64,000 nt of DNA from an uncultured Acetobacteraceae bacterium. GTDB lineage: Bacteria; Pseudomonadota; Alphaproteobacteria; Acetobacterales; Acetobacteraceae. Shown in pieces: positions 38,467 through 46,675 of this stretch. Position numbers and translations under genes: made by a program. The notes under the pieces are model-generated. The model saw only the letters and a list, made by a program, of their open reading frames with translations. It was not told the origin of the DNA and ran no database searches. The stretch is from NCBI GenBank assembly GCA_903877125.1, contig CAIRCM010000079.1:1-64000 (forward strand), in the 5' to 3' direction. The first letter of the stretch is position 1. Each line of letters begins with the position of its first letter.

Positions 38467-39117
38467 TTATTGGCTGACCCAGACGATGCGATGCAGCCAG
38501 GCAACTTCGTTCAGGTCGAACGAGAAGTCCGGATGCAGTGGATTCAGGCTTTTCAGTTCCACCCGGCGGGCCGACTTGCGGACGAGTTGCTTGGCCATCA
38601 CCTCCCCGGCATGGGTGCGCGCGACGACACGATCGCCACGCCGGATCGGCGCATTGGGTGAAACGATGATCATATCGCCGTCGCGATACACCGGCTCCAT
38701 CGAAGAGCCGGTGATTTCCAAAGCATAGGCGTTCTGATCGCCGATATCCGGCAGGCTGACTTCATCCCACGAACCGCCGACCGGGAAGCCGCCGTCGTCG
38801 AAATACCCCTCCCCGCCAGCCTGCGCCATGCCGATCAGCGGAATGCGCTTGGATACCGCGCGGCTGTTGCCCCCGCTGCTGAGCGCCCTGGCACCGGACA
38901 CCAGCGAAGTGAAATCCTCCATCGACGCACCGGTGGCATTCAACACCTTGGCGATGCTTTCCGTGCTGGGCCAGCGCGCCCGCCCGTCCGGCATCCGGCG
39001 TTTGGAGACGTTGAACGTCGTCGAATCCAACCCCGAGCGCTTGGCGAGCCCAGAGGCCGACATGCCGTATTCGGCCGCGAGCGTGTCGAGCGCGCGCCAA
39101 ACGTCTTCGTGTTTCAT
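38467..39117 (-). CDS. S24 family phage-type repressor
   Basis: A 216-aa LexA/CI-like regulator. The N-terminal helix-turn-helix region covers about residues 5-70 (GMSASGLAKRSGLDSTTFNV). The C-terminal S24 autoprotease/dimerisation domain has its catalytic Ser in EITGSSMEPVYRDGD and its Lys in AGEVMAKQLV. It is divergent from a small unknown gene with 168 bases between them, the usual layout of a repressor controlling its own and a neighbouring promoter. Probably a phage-derived regulator now resident in the chromosome. Confidence 0.9.
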   Translation of the reverse strand: MKHEDVWRALDTLAAEYGMSASGLAKRSGLDSTTFNVSKRRMPDGRARWPSTESIAKVLNATGASMEDFTSLVSGARALSSGGNSRAVSKRIPLIGMAQAGGEGYFDDGGFPVGGSWDEVSLPDIGDQNAYALEITGSSMEPVYRDGDMIIVSPNAPIRRGDRVVARTHAGEVMAKQLVRKSARRVELKSLNPLHPDFSFDLNEVAWLHRIVWVSQ

Positions 39118-39238
39118 CGATTCGGTCCCATCGGTCGAGTCTGCGGACGCATTATGATAGGAATGGGCGCCAATTGAAATGGGAAATTTTCTTCGCACCG
39201 CTTTCTTCTCTTGCCATCGTATGCAACCCAGGGTTTAA

Positions 39239-39258
39239 TATTCTCCGTCTATTCTCGG
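39239..39258. promoter_or_regulatory. Direct repeat (11-base period) in repressor/gene intergenic region
   Basis: TATTCTCCG and TATTCTCGG start 11 bases apart, one helical turn, just upstream of the ribosome-binding site of the gene at 39286. Spacing and position fit a tandem operator for the divergent S24 repressor. This is a suggestion only. Confidence 0.3.
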
Positions 39259-39285
39259 ATGAATTGGTCGACCCAGGAGACGCCA

Positions 39286-39687
39286 ATGGTACAAACCGCC
39301 CACCGCCCACCACTCGCGCCCCGCGGCACGCCTGCTCGGCCGGTCAGGATCGAGATCACCGACCGGGTTCAACCGTTCCGCAACGCCGAAGAGGCCTGGA
39401 TCTGGACGATGTCCGCCCTTGTCGCCCGGCGCGATGGCGCCCGCTACACCGCCAACAAGGGCAGGATCGGACGCCCTTGCGACCCCGACGACATCGTCAG
39501 AAGCCTCGATGCACTCTACCGCCAACGCCGGATCGACCTGCTGCATGCCCGTATTCTCCGCATTTGGGGCGAACGCGGCGCCGCGCCCGACCCCACGCGC
39601 AAGCTCGAGCACGCTGATTGGAAGTTGTGGAAGGAAGCATTGGAGCGCCTGGAATGGCCTTTGCGGGTGAAGGGGATTGTCGCCTGA
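39286..39687 (+). CDS. Unknown protein divergent from S24 repressor
   Basis: A 133-aa basic protein. CAGGAGA six bases before the ATG at 39286 decides the start. The body is helical and Arg/Trp-rich (NAEEAWIWTMSALVARRDGA, RQRRIDLLHARILRIWGERG, ADWKLWKEALERLEWPL). I recognise no catalytic motif; basic helical content and the neighbouring repressor suggest a DNA-related, phage-derived role. No membrane segment. Confidence 0.75.
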   Translation: MVQTAHRPPLAPRGTPARPVRIEITDRVQPFRNAEEAWIWTMSALVARRDGARYTANKGRIGRPCDPDDIVRSLDALYRQRRIDLLHARILRIWGERGAAPDPTRKLEHADWKLWKEALERLEWPLRVKGIVA

Positions 39688-39732
39688 TTTTGCCTTATTG
39701 ACGAAAATAATCCGATAAAAGGAAAAATATCG

Positions 39733-39761
39733 TTGACAAGCCTCCAACCCCACCGCTAGAA
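39733..39761 (+). promoter_or_regulatory. Sigma-70-like promoter inside an inverted repeat
   Basis: A perfect TTGACA -35 box (39733-39738), a 17-base spacer and CTAGAA as a weak -10 lie in an unusually AT-rich stretch. The promoter is framed by GTTGACAA (39732-39739) and TTGTCAAC (39767-39774), an 8-base inverted repeat with a 27-base spacer that could be an operator. Confidence 0.45.
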
Positions 39762-39767
39762 AGCCTT

Positions 39768-39860
39768 TGTCAACGGCCGAACCACGCCCATCGGCCTGCC
39801 AACCGAAACGTTACCCACCACCCACTAAGGACCGTACCCGCAAGGGACGGTCCTTTTTTT
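39768..39860 (+). ncRNA. Candidate small RNA of about 93 nt in phage-like island
   Basis: The stretch between the promoter above and a perfect Rho-independent terminator has no ORF. It begins near AAGCCTTTGTCAACGG and contains an internal stem GGCCGA-ACCACGCCCA-TCGGCC. A C/A-rich single-stranded stretch (GTTACCCACCACCCACTAAG) follows, then the terminator. It could instead be a terminated leader of the gene at 39880. Ends are estimates. Confidence 0.35.
39827..39860 (+). terminator. Strong Rho-independent terminator
   Basis: AAGGACCGT, an 11-base loop ACCCGCAAGGG, and ACGGTCCTT followed by five more T. It lies only 20 bases before the start of the small gene at 39880 and has no upstream gene closer than 139 bases. 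Confidence 0.85.
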
Positions 39861-39879
39861 GTCCGAAAGGGACGATCCC

Positions 39880-40116
39880 ATGGCCTTCTCCGTCCGCCAC
39901 CTGTCCGTGCTCGCCTACGCCAACGGCTTTACCCTCTGGCACTACAAAGCACTGAAGGACACGTTGGATGTCGTAACCGGCAACAATTTCTTCGGCGACG
40001 GCGCCGACATGCTGACCGCCGGCGATCTGATCATGGTCACCGCCAACGGCGGCGCCCGCATCGTCTCCGTCACGGTCGCCGATATCGAGACGGTCGTTGT
40101 CGCGCCGCTCAACTGA
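39880..40116 (+). CDS. Small phage-like protein
   Basis: A 78-aa protein (MAFSVRHLSVLAYANGFTLWHYKA...) ending TVADIETVVVAPLN. The beta-rich pattern (LTAGDLIMVTANGGARIVSVTVA) resembles small proteins found near structural genes of prophages in Acetobacteraceae, which is recollection of a pattern rather than a firm family match. AAAGGGA upstream supports the ATG at 39880. It lies directly behind a strong terminator, so it must use its own promoter or antitermination. Confidence 0.65.
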   Translation: MAFSVRHLSVLAYANGFTLWHYKALKDTLDVVTGNNFFGDGADMLTAGDLIMVTANGGARIVSVTVADIETVVVAPLN

Positions 40117-40198
40117 AATCTTTCCAATCGGGGGCCGACGAACGGCACCCAGCGCGGCGCCGCGCGAACGGCCAGCGCTTTGCCTTCACGGATACACA

Positions 40199-40318
40199 AT
40201 GACGAACCGTCTCCAACCCCTGGGCGGGTCAGCCCGGACACCTGTGCCCACGCGTCCGTGGGCGCGGCATCTGGACCACGACACGCCGATATCGCCGTCA
40301 ACCGATTGCCGGGGATGA
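40199..40318 (+). CDS. Possible 39-aa ORF in phage-like island
   Basis: A short ORF (MTNRLQPLGGSARTPV...) lies between two phage-like small genes. Its stop is at 40316, eight bases before the next gene's ATG at 40326. Spacing is compatible with a tight phage operon, but the composition is unremarkable and no ribosome-binding site is clear. Confidence 0.2.
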   Translation: MTNRLQPLGGSARTPVPTRPWARHLDHDTPISPSTDCRG

Positions 40319-40325
40319 AGCCGAT

Positions 40326-40625
40326 ATGAACGAGGACAGCGAGGTCGCCAGTTGGAACGAAAGCCGCCGGTTGATCATCAGCCAGCTGCGCGACATGGAC
40401 GCTTCGATCCGGGAGCTCAGCGCCCGGATCGACAAATACAACGACTCGGCACGGGAAAGGGCATCGGAGGTGTCAAAGGAAGCACAGGCCGGCATCATCG
40501 AGTTGAATCTCCGCGTGGCGATGCTCGAGATGCGGGCAAAGATGTGGGGGGCCTTCGTCGGCCTCGTCGGCGGTTCCGCCGGCACCCTGCTGATCGAATT
40601 GGTTCGGCGGGCCCTGCTGCGGTAG
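40326..40625 (+). CDS. Small coiled-coil membrane protein, phage-like
   Basis: A 99-aa protein with a long helical region (SRRLIISQLRDMDASIRELS through LRVAMLEMRAK) and a C-terminal membrane segment (WGAFVGLVGGSAGTLLIELV) followed by RRALLR. This layout is common among phage-encoded accessory or holin/spanin-region proteins. It could be a remnant of a lysis module. No catalytic motif. Confidence 0.65.
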   Translation: MNEDSEVASWNESRRLIISQLRDMDASIRELSARIDKYNDSARERASEVSKEAQAGIIELNLRVAMLEMRAKMWGAFVGLVGGSAGTLLIELVRRALLR

Positions 40626-40781
40626 GGCCCTGGACCATTCCACCACCTTAAACAGACCATTGCCCAATATTATAGTCGGTTTCCCCAGGTTTCCCCCGCG
40701 AACGAGCTTGCGTGCATGCCAGCGATGTGTAAAACGCCGCCGCCACGATGACAGTTCATGACAGCAGGGAGTAGCCCGGGG

Positions 40782-41534
40782 GTGACAGATACCATCCTGG
40801 AGACAGCGGGTCTGACCCGGGAGTTCAGCGGTTTTGTCGCCGTTGACGACGTGACGCTGCGCGTCCGCACCGGGACGATTCACGCGCTGATCGGACCGAA
40901 CGGCGCGGGAAAGACCACCTGCTTCAACCTGCTGACCAACTTCCTCACCCCCACGCGCGGCACCATCAAATTCAAGGGTGAGGACATCACCGGCATGAAG
41001 CCGGCCATGGTCGCGCGCCGCGGTCTGGTCCGCAGCTTCCAGATCTCCGCCGTGTTCCCCCACCTGACCGCGCTCGAGAATGTTCGGTTGGCGCTTCAGC
41101 GCGCGCGGGGGGCGAGCTTCGATTTCTGGCGCTCCGAAAAATCCCTCAACGTCTACAACGACCGAGCGTATGAACTGCTGCACGACGTTGGGTTGCCCGA
41201 TCTGGGCCAGGCACTGGTTGCCGATTTGCCATATGGGCAGAAGCGCGCTTTGGAAATCGCGACGACCCTCGCCCTCGATCCGGAAATGATGCTGCTGGAC
41301 GAACCCACCGCCGGCATGGGCCATGGCGACGTCGACACCATCGTTCAGCTGATCCAGCGTATCCGGAAGGGCCGCACCATCCTCATGGTGGAACACAACC
41401 TCTCGGTCGTCGAAGGTCTTTGCGACACCATCACCGTTTTGACCCGCGGAAAGATTTTGGCCGAAGGCGACTATGCCACGGTTTCCAAAAACCCCGAGGT
41501 GATCGCCGCCTATCTGGGAAGCGCCGATGCTTGA
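40782..41534 (+). CDS. livG: LIV-type ABC transporter ATP-binding protein LivG
   Basis: A 250-aa ATPase. Walker A is GPNGAGKTTCFNLLTNFL, Walker B is MMLLDEPTAGMGHGD, the H-loop is ILMVEHNLSVVEG, and the degenerate signature DLPYGQKRALEIATTLA is typical of LivG. The GTG at 40782 (VTDTILETAGLTREF) aligns with the usual family start and has AGGGAG ten bases ahead; the ATG at 40758 is the alternative. First gene of a complete liv operon; its end overlaps livF by 8 bases. Confidence 0.95.
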   Translation: MTDTILETAGLTREFSGFVAVDDVTLRVRTGTIHALIGPNGAGKTTCFNLLTNFLTPTRGTIKFKGEDITGMKPAMVARRGLVRSFQISAVFPHLTALENVRLALQRARGASFDFWRSEKSLNVYNDRAYELLHDVGLPDLGQALVADLPYGQKRALEIATTLALDPEMMLLDEPTAGMGHGDVDTIVQLIQRIRKGRTILMVEHNLSVVEGLCDTITVLTRGKILAEGDYATVSKNPEVIAAYLGSADA

Positions 41535-42222
41535 CGTTAAGGACCTGAACGCCTGGTACGGCGAAAGCCACATCCTCCACGGCGTCGACTTCAATGTTCA
41601 GGAGGGCGAAGTCGTCACCCTCCTCGGACGTAATGGCGCGGGCAAGACCACCACCATGAAGTCCATCATGGGACTCGTGCCCCGGCGCGAAGGTCATGTG
41701 GTGTTCAAGGGCGCCGAGACCATCGACATGATGCCAAACCAGATCGCCCGCACCGGGATCGCGATCTGCCCGGAGGAGCGCGGTATATTCGGCTCACTTT
41801 CGGTGACCGAAAACCTGATGCTCCCGCCGATCGTCGCGCCGGGCGGCCTGTCGGTGAACGAGATCTATACCCTGTTCCCCAATCTGAAAGAACGTGCCCG
41901 CACCGCGCACGGCACCCGTCTTTCCGGGGGGGAGCAGCAGATGCTGGCGATCGGCCGTATCCTGCGCACGGGCGCGAAAATGCTGCTGCTGGATGAGCCG
42001 ACCGAAGGCCTCGCACCCGTCATCGTCCAGCAGATCGGCCGCACCATCCGGGAAATCAAGGCACGCGGCTTCACCGTGCTGCTGGTTGAACAAAACTTCC
42101 GTTTCGCGGCCACGGTCGCGGACCGTCATTACGTGATGGAGCACGGCAAGATCATCGATATGATCGAAAATAAGCAGCTCGAAGCCAACATGGGCAAGCT
42201 GCACGAATACCTGGGAGTCTGA
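41527..42222 (+). CDS. livF: LIV-type ABC transporter ATP-binding protein LivF
   Basis: A 231-aa ATPase of the same importer. Walker A is GRNGAGKTTTMKSIMGL near residue 36, the signature is LSGGEQQMLAIGRILRTG and Walker B is MLLLDEPTEGLAP. The start at 41527 overlaps the livG stop, so the two are probably translationally coupled. It is followed by two binding-protein genes. Confidence 0.95.
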   Translation: MLDVKDLNAWYGESHILHGVDFNVQEGEVVTLLGRNGAGKTTTMKSIMGLVPRREGHVVFKGAETIDMMPNQIARTGIAICPEERGIFGSLSVTENLMLPPIVAPGGLSVNEIYTLFPNLKERARTAHGTRLSGGEQQMLAIGRILRTGAKMLLLDEPTEGLAPVIVQQIGRTIREIKARGFTVLLVEQNFRFAATVADRHYVMEHGKIIDMIENKQLEANMGKLHEYLGV

Positions 42223-42258
42223 GACGTTCTCTCACACGACAGCATAGGATATGCGCTC

Positions 42259-43482
42259 ATGACCGTCTCCCGCAGAACTCTTCTCGCCAGCGCGACCGCC
42301 GCGGCCGGTGTCGCGCCCTTCGCACGTGCCCGCGCCCAAGCGCCGACCATCAAGATCGGCGTGCTCAACGACCAGTCCGGCCCCTATACCAACACTGGCG
42401 GCCTGACTTCGGTGATCTGCGCCAAGCAGGCCGTCGAGGAATTCGGCAACAAGGGCTTCAACGTCGAAGTCATCGCGGCCGATCACCAGAACAAACCCGA
42501 TCTCGCGGTGTCGATCGTGCGCCAGTGGTTCGACCGCGATGGCGTGGATATGCTGCTCGACGTACCCACATCGTCGGTGGCGCTGTCGGTGCAGTCGGTC
42601 GTGAAGGAAAAAAACAAGGTCTACCTGAACTCCGGCGCCGCGTCGTCGGCCCTGACCGGGGAGCAGTGCTCGCCCAACTTCATCCATTGGACCTACGACA
42701 CGTTCATGCTCGCCAAATCGACCGGCGGTGCGATGGTGAAGGCCGGCGGGGACAGCTGGTACTTCCTCACTGCCGATTATGCCTTCGGCAAGCAGTTGCA
42801 GGCCGACACAACGACGCTGGTGAAAGCCGCCGGCGGCGCGGTCAAAGGCGCGTCGCTGTATCCGTTCCCGGGCACGACCGATTTTTCGTCCTTTCTGGTT
42901 CAGGCGCAATCCAGCGGCGCCAAAGTGCTGGGCCTGTGCAACGCAGGCGGCGATACGGTGAACTCCATCAAGCAGGCGCATGAGTTCGGCCTGAGCAGCT
43001 CGATGAAAATCGCCGCGCTGCTGATGTTCATCACCGACGTCCATGCCCTGGGCCTGGAAACCGCCGCCGGCCTGAACCTGACGGAAAGCTTCTACTGGGA
43101 TATGAACGACCGCACGCGCGCATTCACCAACCGGGTGAAGGCGAAGACCCCGAATAACTGGCCCAACATGGTCCATGCCGGCTGCTACTCCGCCACCTTG
43201 CACTACCTGAAGGCCGTGCACGACATGGGCGCGGCCGAGGCCAAGAAGGACGGCATCGCCACGGTCAACCGCATGAAGGCCATGCCGGTCGAGGACGACT
43301 GCTTCGGCAGCACCAAGATCCGCGAAGACGGCCGCAACCTGACTCCCGCCTTCCTGTTCGAGGTCAAGAAGCCGTCCGAGAGCAAGGGCACCTGGGATTA
43401 CTTCAAGCTGATCGCCTCGCAGACCGGCGGCGAAGCTTACCGTCCGCTGGCCGACGGCCACTGCCCGTTCATCAAAGTCTGA
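42259..43482 (+). CDS. LIV-type substrate-binding protein, tandem copy 1
   Basis: A 407-aa Peripla_BP_6 protein with a twin-arginine-type leader (VSRRTLLASATAAAG, ending ARAQA). Mature N-terminus PTIKIGVLNDQSGPYTNTGG. It is closely similar to copy 2 and to the orphan at 208-1431, all ending in a CPFIK- or CPLIK-type tail. It captures an amino acid or other small carboxylate in the periplasm for the surrounding transporter. Confidence 0.95.
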   Translation: MTVSRRTLLASATAAAGVAPFARARAQAPTIKIGVLNDQSGPYTNTGGLTSVICAKQAVEEFGNKGFNVEVIAADHQNKPDLAVSIVRQWFDRDGVDMLLDVPTSSVALSVQSVVKEKNKVYLNSGAASSALTGEQCSPNFIHWTYDTFMLAKSTGGAMVKAGGDSWYFLTADYAFGKQLQADTTTLVKAAGGAVKGASLYPFPGTTDFSSFLVQAQSSGAKVLGLCNAGGDTVNSIKQAHEFGLSSSMKIAALLMFITDVHALGLETAAGLNLTESFYWDMNDRTRAFTNRVKAKTPNNWPNMVHAGCYSATLHYLKAVHDMGAAEAKKDGIATVNRMKAMPVEDDCFGSTKIREDGRNLTPAFLFEVKKPSESKGTWDYFKLIASQTGGEAYRPLADGHCPFIKV

Positions 43483-43499
43483 TCGAAGGGGGCGGCGCC

Positions 43500-44723
43500 A
43501 TGACCATTTCCCGTCGTACACTGCTCGCCAGTGCGACCGCCGCTGGCGCCGCTCCCCTCGCTCGCGCTCGGGCGCAAACGCCGACCATCAAGATCGGCGT
43601 GCTGAACGACCTTTCGGGACCATACATCAACACGACCGGCGTGAACTCCGTCGTCTGCGCCAAGCAGGCGGTGGAGGAATTCGCCGCGCAAAAGGGCCTG
43701 AATGTCGAGGTGATCTCCGCCGATCATCAGAACAAGCCCGACCTCGCGGTCTCCATCGCGCGCCAGTGGTTCGACAACGACGGTGTCGACGTTCTGCTCG
43801 ACGTGCCGTCCTCGGGCGTGGCGCTCGCCCTGCAACCCGTCGTGCGCGAGAAGAACAAGGTCTACCTCAACATCAGTGCCGCCTCCTCGGCGCTGACCGG
43901 GGAGCAGTGCTCGCCCAATTTCGTCCATTGGATTTTCGACACTTATATGCTGTCCCGGTCCACCGGCGGGGCGATGGTGATGGACGGCGGCGACACTTGG
44001 TACTTCATCACCGCCGATTATGCCTTCGGCCGGCAGTTGGAAGCCGACACCACCGCCGTGATCCAAAAGGCCGGCGGCAAGGTGCTCGGCTCGGCACGCT
44101 ACCCTTTCCCCGGAACAACCGATTTCGCGCCTTATCTGGCGCAGGCGCGGGCCAGCGGCGCGATCGTCCTCGGCCTGGCGAATGCCGGCGCCGACACCAT
44201 CAACGTGATCAAGCAGGCAGCGCAAACCGGCCTGATCGAAAAGATGGAACCGGCCGCGATGTTGATGTTCATCGACGACGTGCACGCTGTGGGGCTGGCC
44301 GTGGCACAGGGGCTGAACCTGACGGAAAGCTTCTATTGGGACATGAACGAGGGTACGCGAGCCTTCACCAAGCGGGTTCTGCCGAAACTGCCGAAAAACT
44401 ACCCGAACAGCGTTCATGCCGGCTGCTATTCGGCCACGCTTCATTACCTTAAAGCCGTGGCGGACATGGGCGCCGCCGCTGCCAAAAAGGACGGTGTCGC
44501 CGCTGTCGAGCGCATGAAGGCCAAACCCGTCGAAGATGACGCGTTCGGCACTTCGAAAATCCGCGCGGACGGCCGAAACATGGTGCCCGCCTATCTGTTC
44601 GAGGTCAAAAAGCCGTCCGATAGCAAAGGGCCCTGGGACTACTATCACCTGAGGGCGACAACACGCGGCGAAGAAGCCTATCGCCCGTTGGCCGACGGCC
44701 ACTGCCCCTTCATCAAGGCCTAA
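43500..44723 (+). CDS. LIV-type substrate-binding protein, tandem copy 2
   Basis: A 407-aa paralogue of the preceding gene, 17 bases downstream. It has the same leader type (ISRRTLLASATAAGAAP) and the same landmarks (GVLNDLSGPYINTTG, LTEQ/LTGEQCSPNF-like centre, ADGHCPFIKA end). Differences cluster around the probable ligand pocket (for example LDVPSSGVALALQPVVREKN versus LDVPTSSVALSVQSVVKEKN). The tandem pair likely arose by local duplication and may widen the substrate range of one transporter. Confidence 0.95.
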   Translation: MTISRRTLLASATAAGAAPLARARAQTPTIKIGVLNDLSGPYINTTGVNSVVCAKQAVEEFAAQKGLNVEVISADHQNKPDLAVSIARQWFDNDGVDVLLDVPSSGVALALQPVVREKNKVYLNISAASSALTGEQCSPNFVHWIFDTYMLSRSTGGAMVMDGGDTWYFITADYAFGRQLEADTTAVIQKAGGKVLGSARYPFPGTTDFAPYLAQARASGAIVLGLANAGADTINVIKQAAQTGLIEKMEPAAMLMFIDDVHAVGLAVAQGLNLTESFYWDMNEGTRAFTKRVLPKLPKNYPNSVHAGCYSATLHYLKAVADMGAAAAKKDGVAAVERMKAKPVEDDAFGTSKIRADGRNMVPAYLFEVKKPSDSKGPWDYYHLRATTRGEEAYRPLADGHCPFIKA

Positions 44724-44758
44724 AGCCTACTATACCAAGACCGGAGGTTCCGCGTTTC

Positions 44759-45673
44759 ATGCAGGCGATCTTGAGTTACAGCTTCTCGTTTTTCGGGACC
44801 AACGTGACGATCGCTGCCCTATTGGGGCAGGGCACGTTGGGCTTGATCAACGGGGCGTTCTACGCCTGCCTTTCGCTGGGCCTCGCGGTCATCTTCGGGA
44901 TGCTGAACATCATCAACTTCGCCCACGGCGCATTGTTCATGATGGGAGCATTCGCATCCTGGATGCTGCTCAATTATCTCGGCATCGGCTATTTCCCGTC
45001 GCTGATCCTGTCCCCGCTCCTGGTGGGGCTGTTCGGCATCTTCCTGGAAAAGACCATCATCAGCCGCCTCTACAAGCTCGATCACCTGTACGGGCTGCTG
45101 CTGACCTTCGGTCTGGCGCTGGTGATCCAGGGCCTGTTCCGTAACTACTACGGCTCCTCGGGCCTGCCCTATCAGATCCCGCACGTGCTCCAGGGCGCGA
45201 CCTATATCGGCTTCATGTATATGCCGAACTATCGCGGCTGGGTGGTTCTGGCGGCATTGTTCGTCTGCCTCGCGACCTGGGCCATCATCGAAAAGACCTC
45301 GTTGGGTGCCACGCTTCGGGCAGCGACCGAAAATGCACCGCTTGTGCAGGCCTTCGGCGTCAACGTCCCGCGCCTGATCACCCTGACCTATGGTGGCGGC
45401 ATCGCGTTGGCCGCGTTCGCCGGCGTGCTCGCGGCACCGATCTACTCGGTCAACCCGAACATGGGCGACAATTTCATCAACATCGTCTTCGCCGTGGTGG
45501 TGATCGGCGGCATGGGTTCGATCATGGGATCGATCGTCACCGGCTTCGCCCTTGGCGTGATCGAGGGTATGACCAAGGTCGTCTACCCCCAGGCCTCCGC
45601 CACCGTCGTATTCGTGGTCATGGTCATTGTGCTGCTGACGAAGCCGCGCGGCCTGTTCGGAAAGGCCGCCTGA
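44759..45673 (+). CDS. livH: LIV-type ABC transporter permease LivH
   Basis: A 304-aa inner-membrane permease with about eight hydrophobic segments. It carries the signature GLAVIFGMLNIINFAHGALFM and the cytoplasmic loop GATLRAATENAPLVQAFGVNV. GGAGG lies 13-17 bases before the ATG. It follows the two binding-protein genes and precedes livM by one base. Confidence 0.96.
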   Translation: MQAILSYSFSFFGTNVTIAALLGQGTLGLINGAFYACLSLGLAVIFGMLNIINFAHGALFMMGAFASWMLLNYLGIGYFPSLILSPLLVGLFGIFLEKTIISRLYKLDHLYGLLLTFGLALVIQGLFRNYYGSSGLPYQIPHVLQGATYIGFMYMPNYRGWVVLAALFVCLATWAIIEKTSLGATLRAATENAPLVQAFGVNVPRLITLTYGGGIALAAFAGVLAAPIYSVNPNMGDNFINIVFAVVVIGGMGSIMGSIVTGFALGVIEGMTKVVYPQASATVVFVVMVIVLLTKPRGLFGKAA

Positions 45674-45674
45674 T

Positions 45675-46607
45675 ATGTTCGGATTCTCTCGCCCACAGCT
45701 CATCGCCTTCCTCGCGATGGTCGCTCTGATCGTCATCTGTCCCTTTATCCTCTACCCCGTCTTCCTGATGCGGGTGCTGACGACGGCGTTGTTCGCCTGC
45801 GCGTTCAACCTGATGATCGGCTATGTCGGCCTGCTGTCCTTCGGACAGGCTGCCTTCTACGGCATGGGCGCCTACGTCTCGGCCTGGACCATCAAGAACT
45901 GGCATGTCGATGCATCCATCGCCATCGCGCTGGGCGGCCTGACCGGCGGCGTACTCGGTCTGGCACTCGGCTATCTCGCGATCCGCCGCTCCGGCATCTA
46001 TTTCGCCATGATCACCCTGGCGTTGGCGCAGATGGTCTACTTCTTCTGCCTGGAAGCGCCCTTCACCGGCGGCGAAGACGGCATCCAGCAGGTACCCCGC
46101 GGCTTCCTGTTCGGTTTCATCGACCTGTCCAAAGACATGACGATGTATTGGCTGGTCGCGGCGGTCTTCCTCGGCGGCTTCCTGCTGATCCACCGCATCA
46201 TCCACTCCCCCTTCGGCCAAGTGCTGAAAGGGATCCGGGAAAATGAGCCGCGCACGACCTCCCTCGGCTATCGCACCGACGATTACAAGCTGATCGCCTT
46301 CGTGCTGTCCTGCACGCTCGCCGGTGTCGCTGGCGGAACCAAGGCGCTGGTCTTCGGCATCGCAACGCTGACCGACGTGAACTCCAGCACCTCCGGCGAG
46401 ATTGTGTTGACGACACTGCTCGGCGGGTTGGGTACCGTGTTCGGCCCGGCCGTGGGCGCGGTCGTGATCACCACGATGGAGAATTACCTCGCACAGATGG
46501 GTGCCTGGGTGACGGTGATCCAGGGGGCAATCTTCATGTTCTGCGTGCTCTCGTTCCGCCGCGGAATTCTGGGGGAAATCGGCAATCTGCTGAAGATCAA
46601 GCTGTAG
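45675..46607 (+). CDS. livM: LIV-type ABC transporter permease LivM
   Basis: A 310-aa permease partner. Landmarks are NLMIGYVGLLSFGQAAFYGMGAY, the FAMITLALAQMVYFF segment and the loop GQVLKGIRENEPRTTSLGY. It lacks the N-terminal extension seen in the other LivM (426 aa) of this window, so the two operons are not recent copies. Last gene of the operon, followed by a terminator. Confidence 0.96.
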   Translation: MFGFSRPQLIAFLAMVALIVICPFILYPVFLMRVLTTALFACAFNLMIGYVGLLSFGQAAFYGMGAYVSAWTIKNWHVDASIAIALGGLTGGVLGLALGYLAIRRSGIYFAMITLALAQMVYFFCLEAPFTGGEDGIQQVPRGFLFGFIDLSKDMTMYWLVAAVFLGGFLLIHRIIHSPFGQVLKGIRENEPRTTSLGYRTDDYKLIAFVLSCTLAGVAGGTKALVFGIATLTDVNSSTSGEIVLTTLLGGLGTVFGPAVGAVVITTMENYLAQMGAWVTVIQGAIFMFCVLSFRRGILGEIGNLLKIKL

Positions 46608-46615
46608 CGCTGGGG

Positions 46616-46641
46616 TCCCCGCTTCCCGAAGCGGGGGTTTC
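46616..46641 (+). terminator. Terminator of liv operon
   Basis: CCCCGCTT-CCCG-AAGCGGGG followed by GTTT, starting 9 bases after the livM stop. A stable 8-base stem with a short T-run. Confidence 0.75.
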
Positions 46642-46675
46642 GTCCTAAGCCCGCGTCCGGATACCGGAACCGCGC

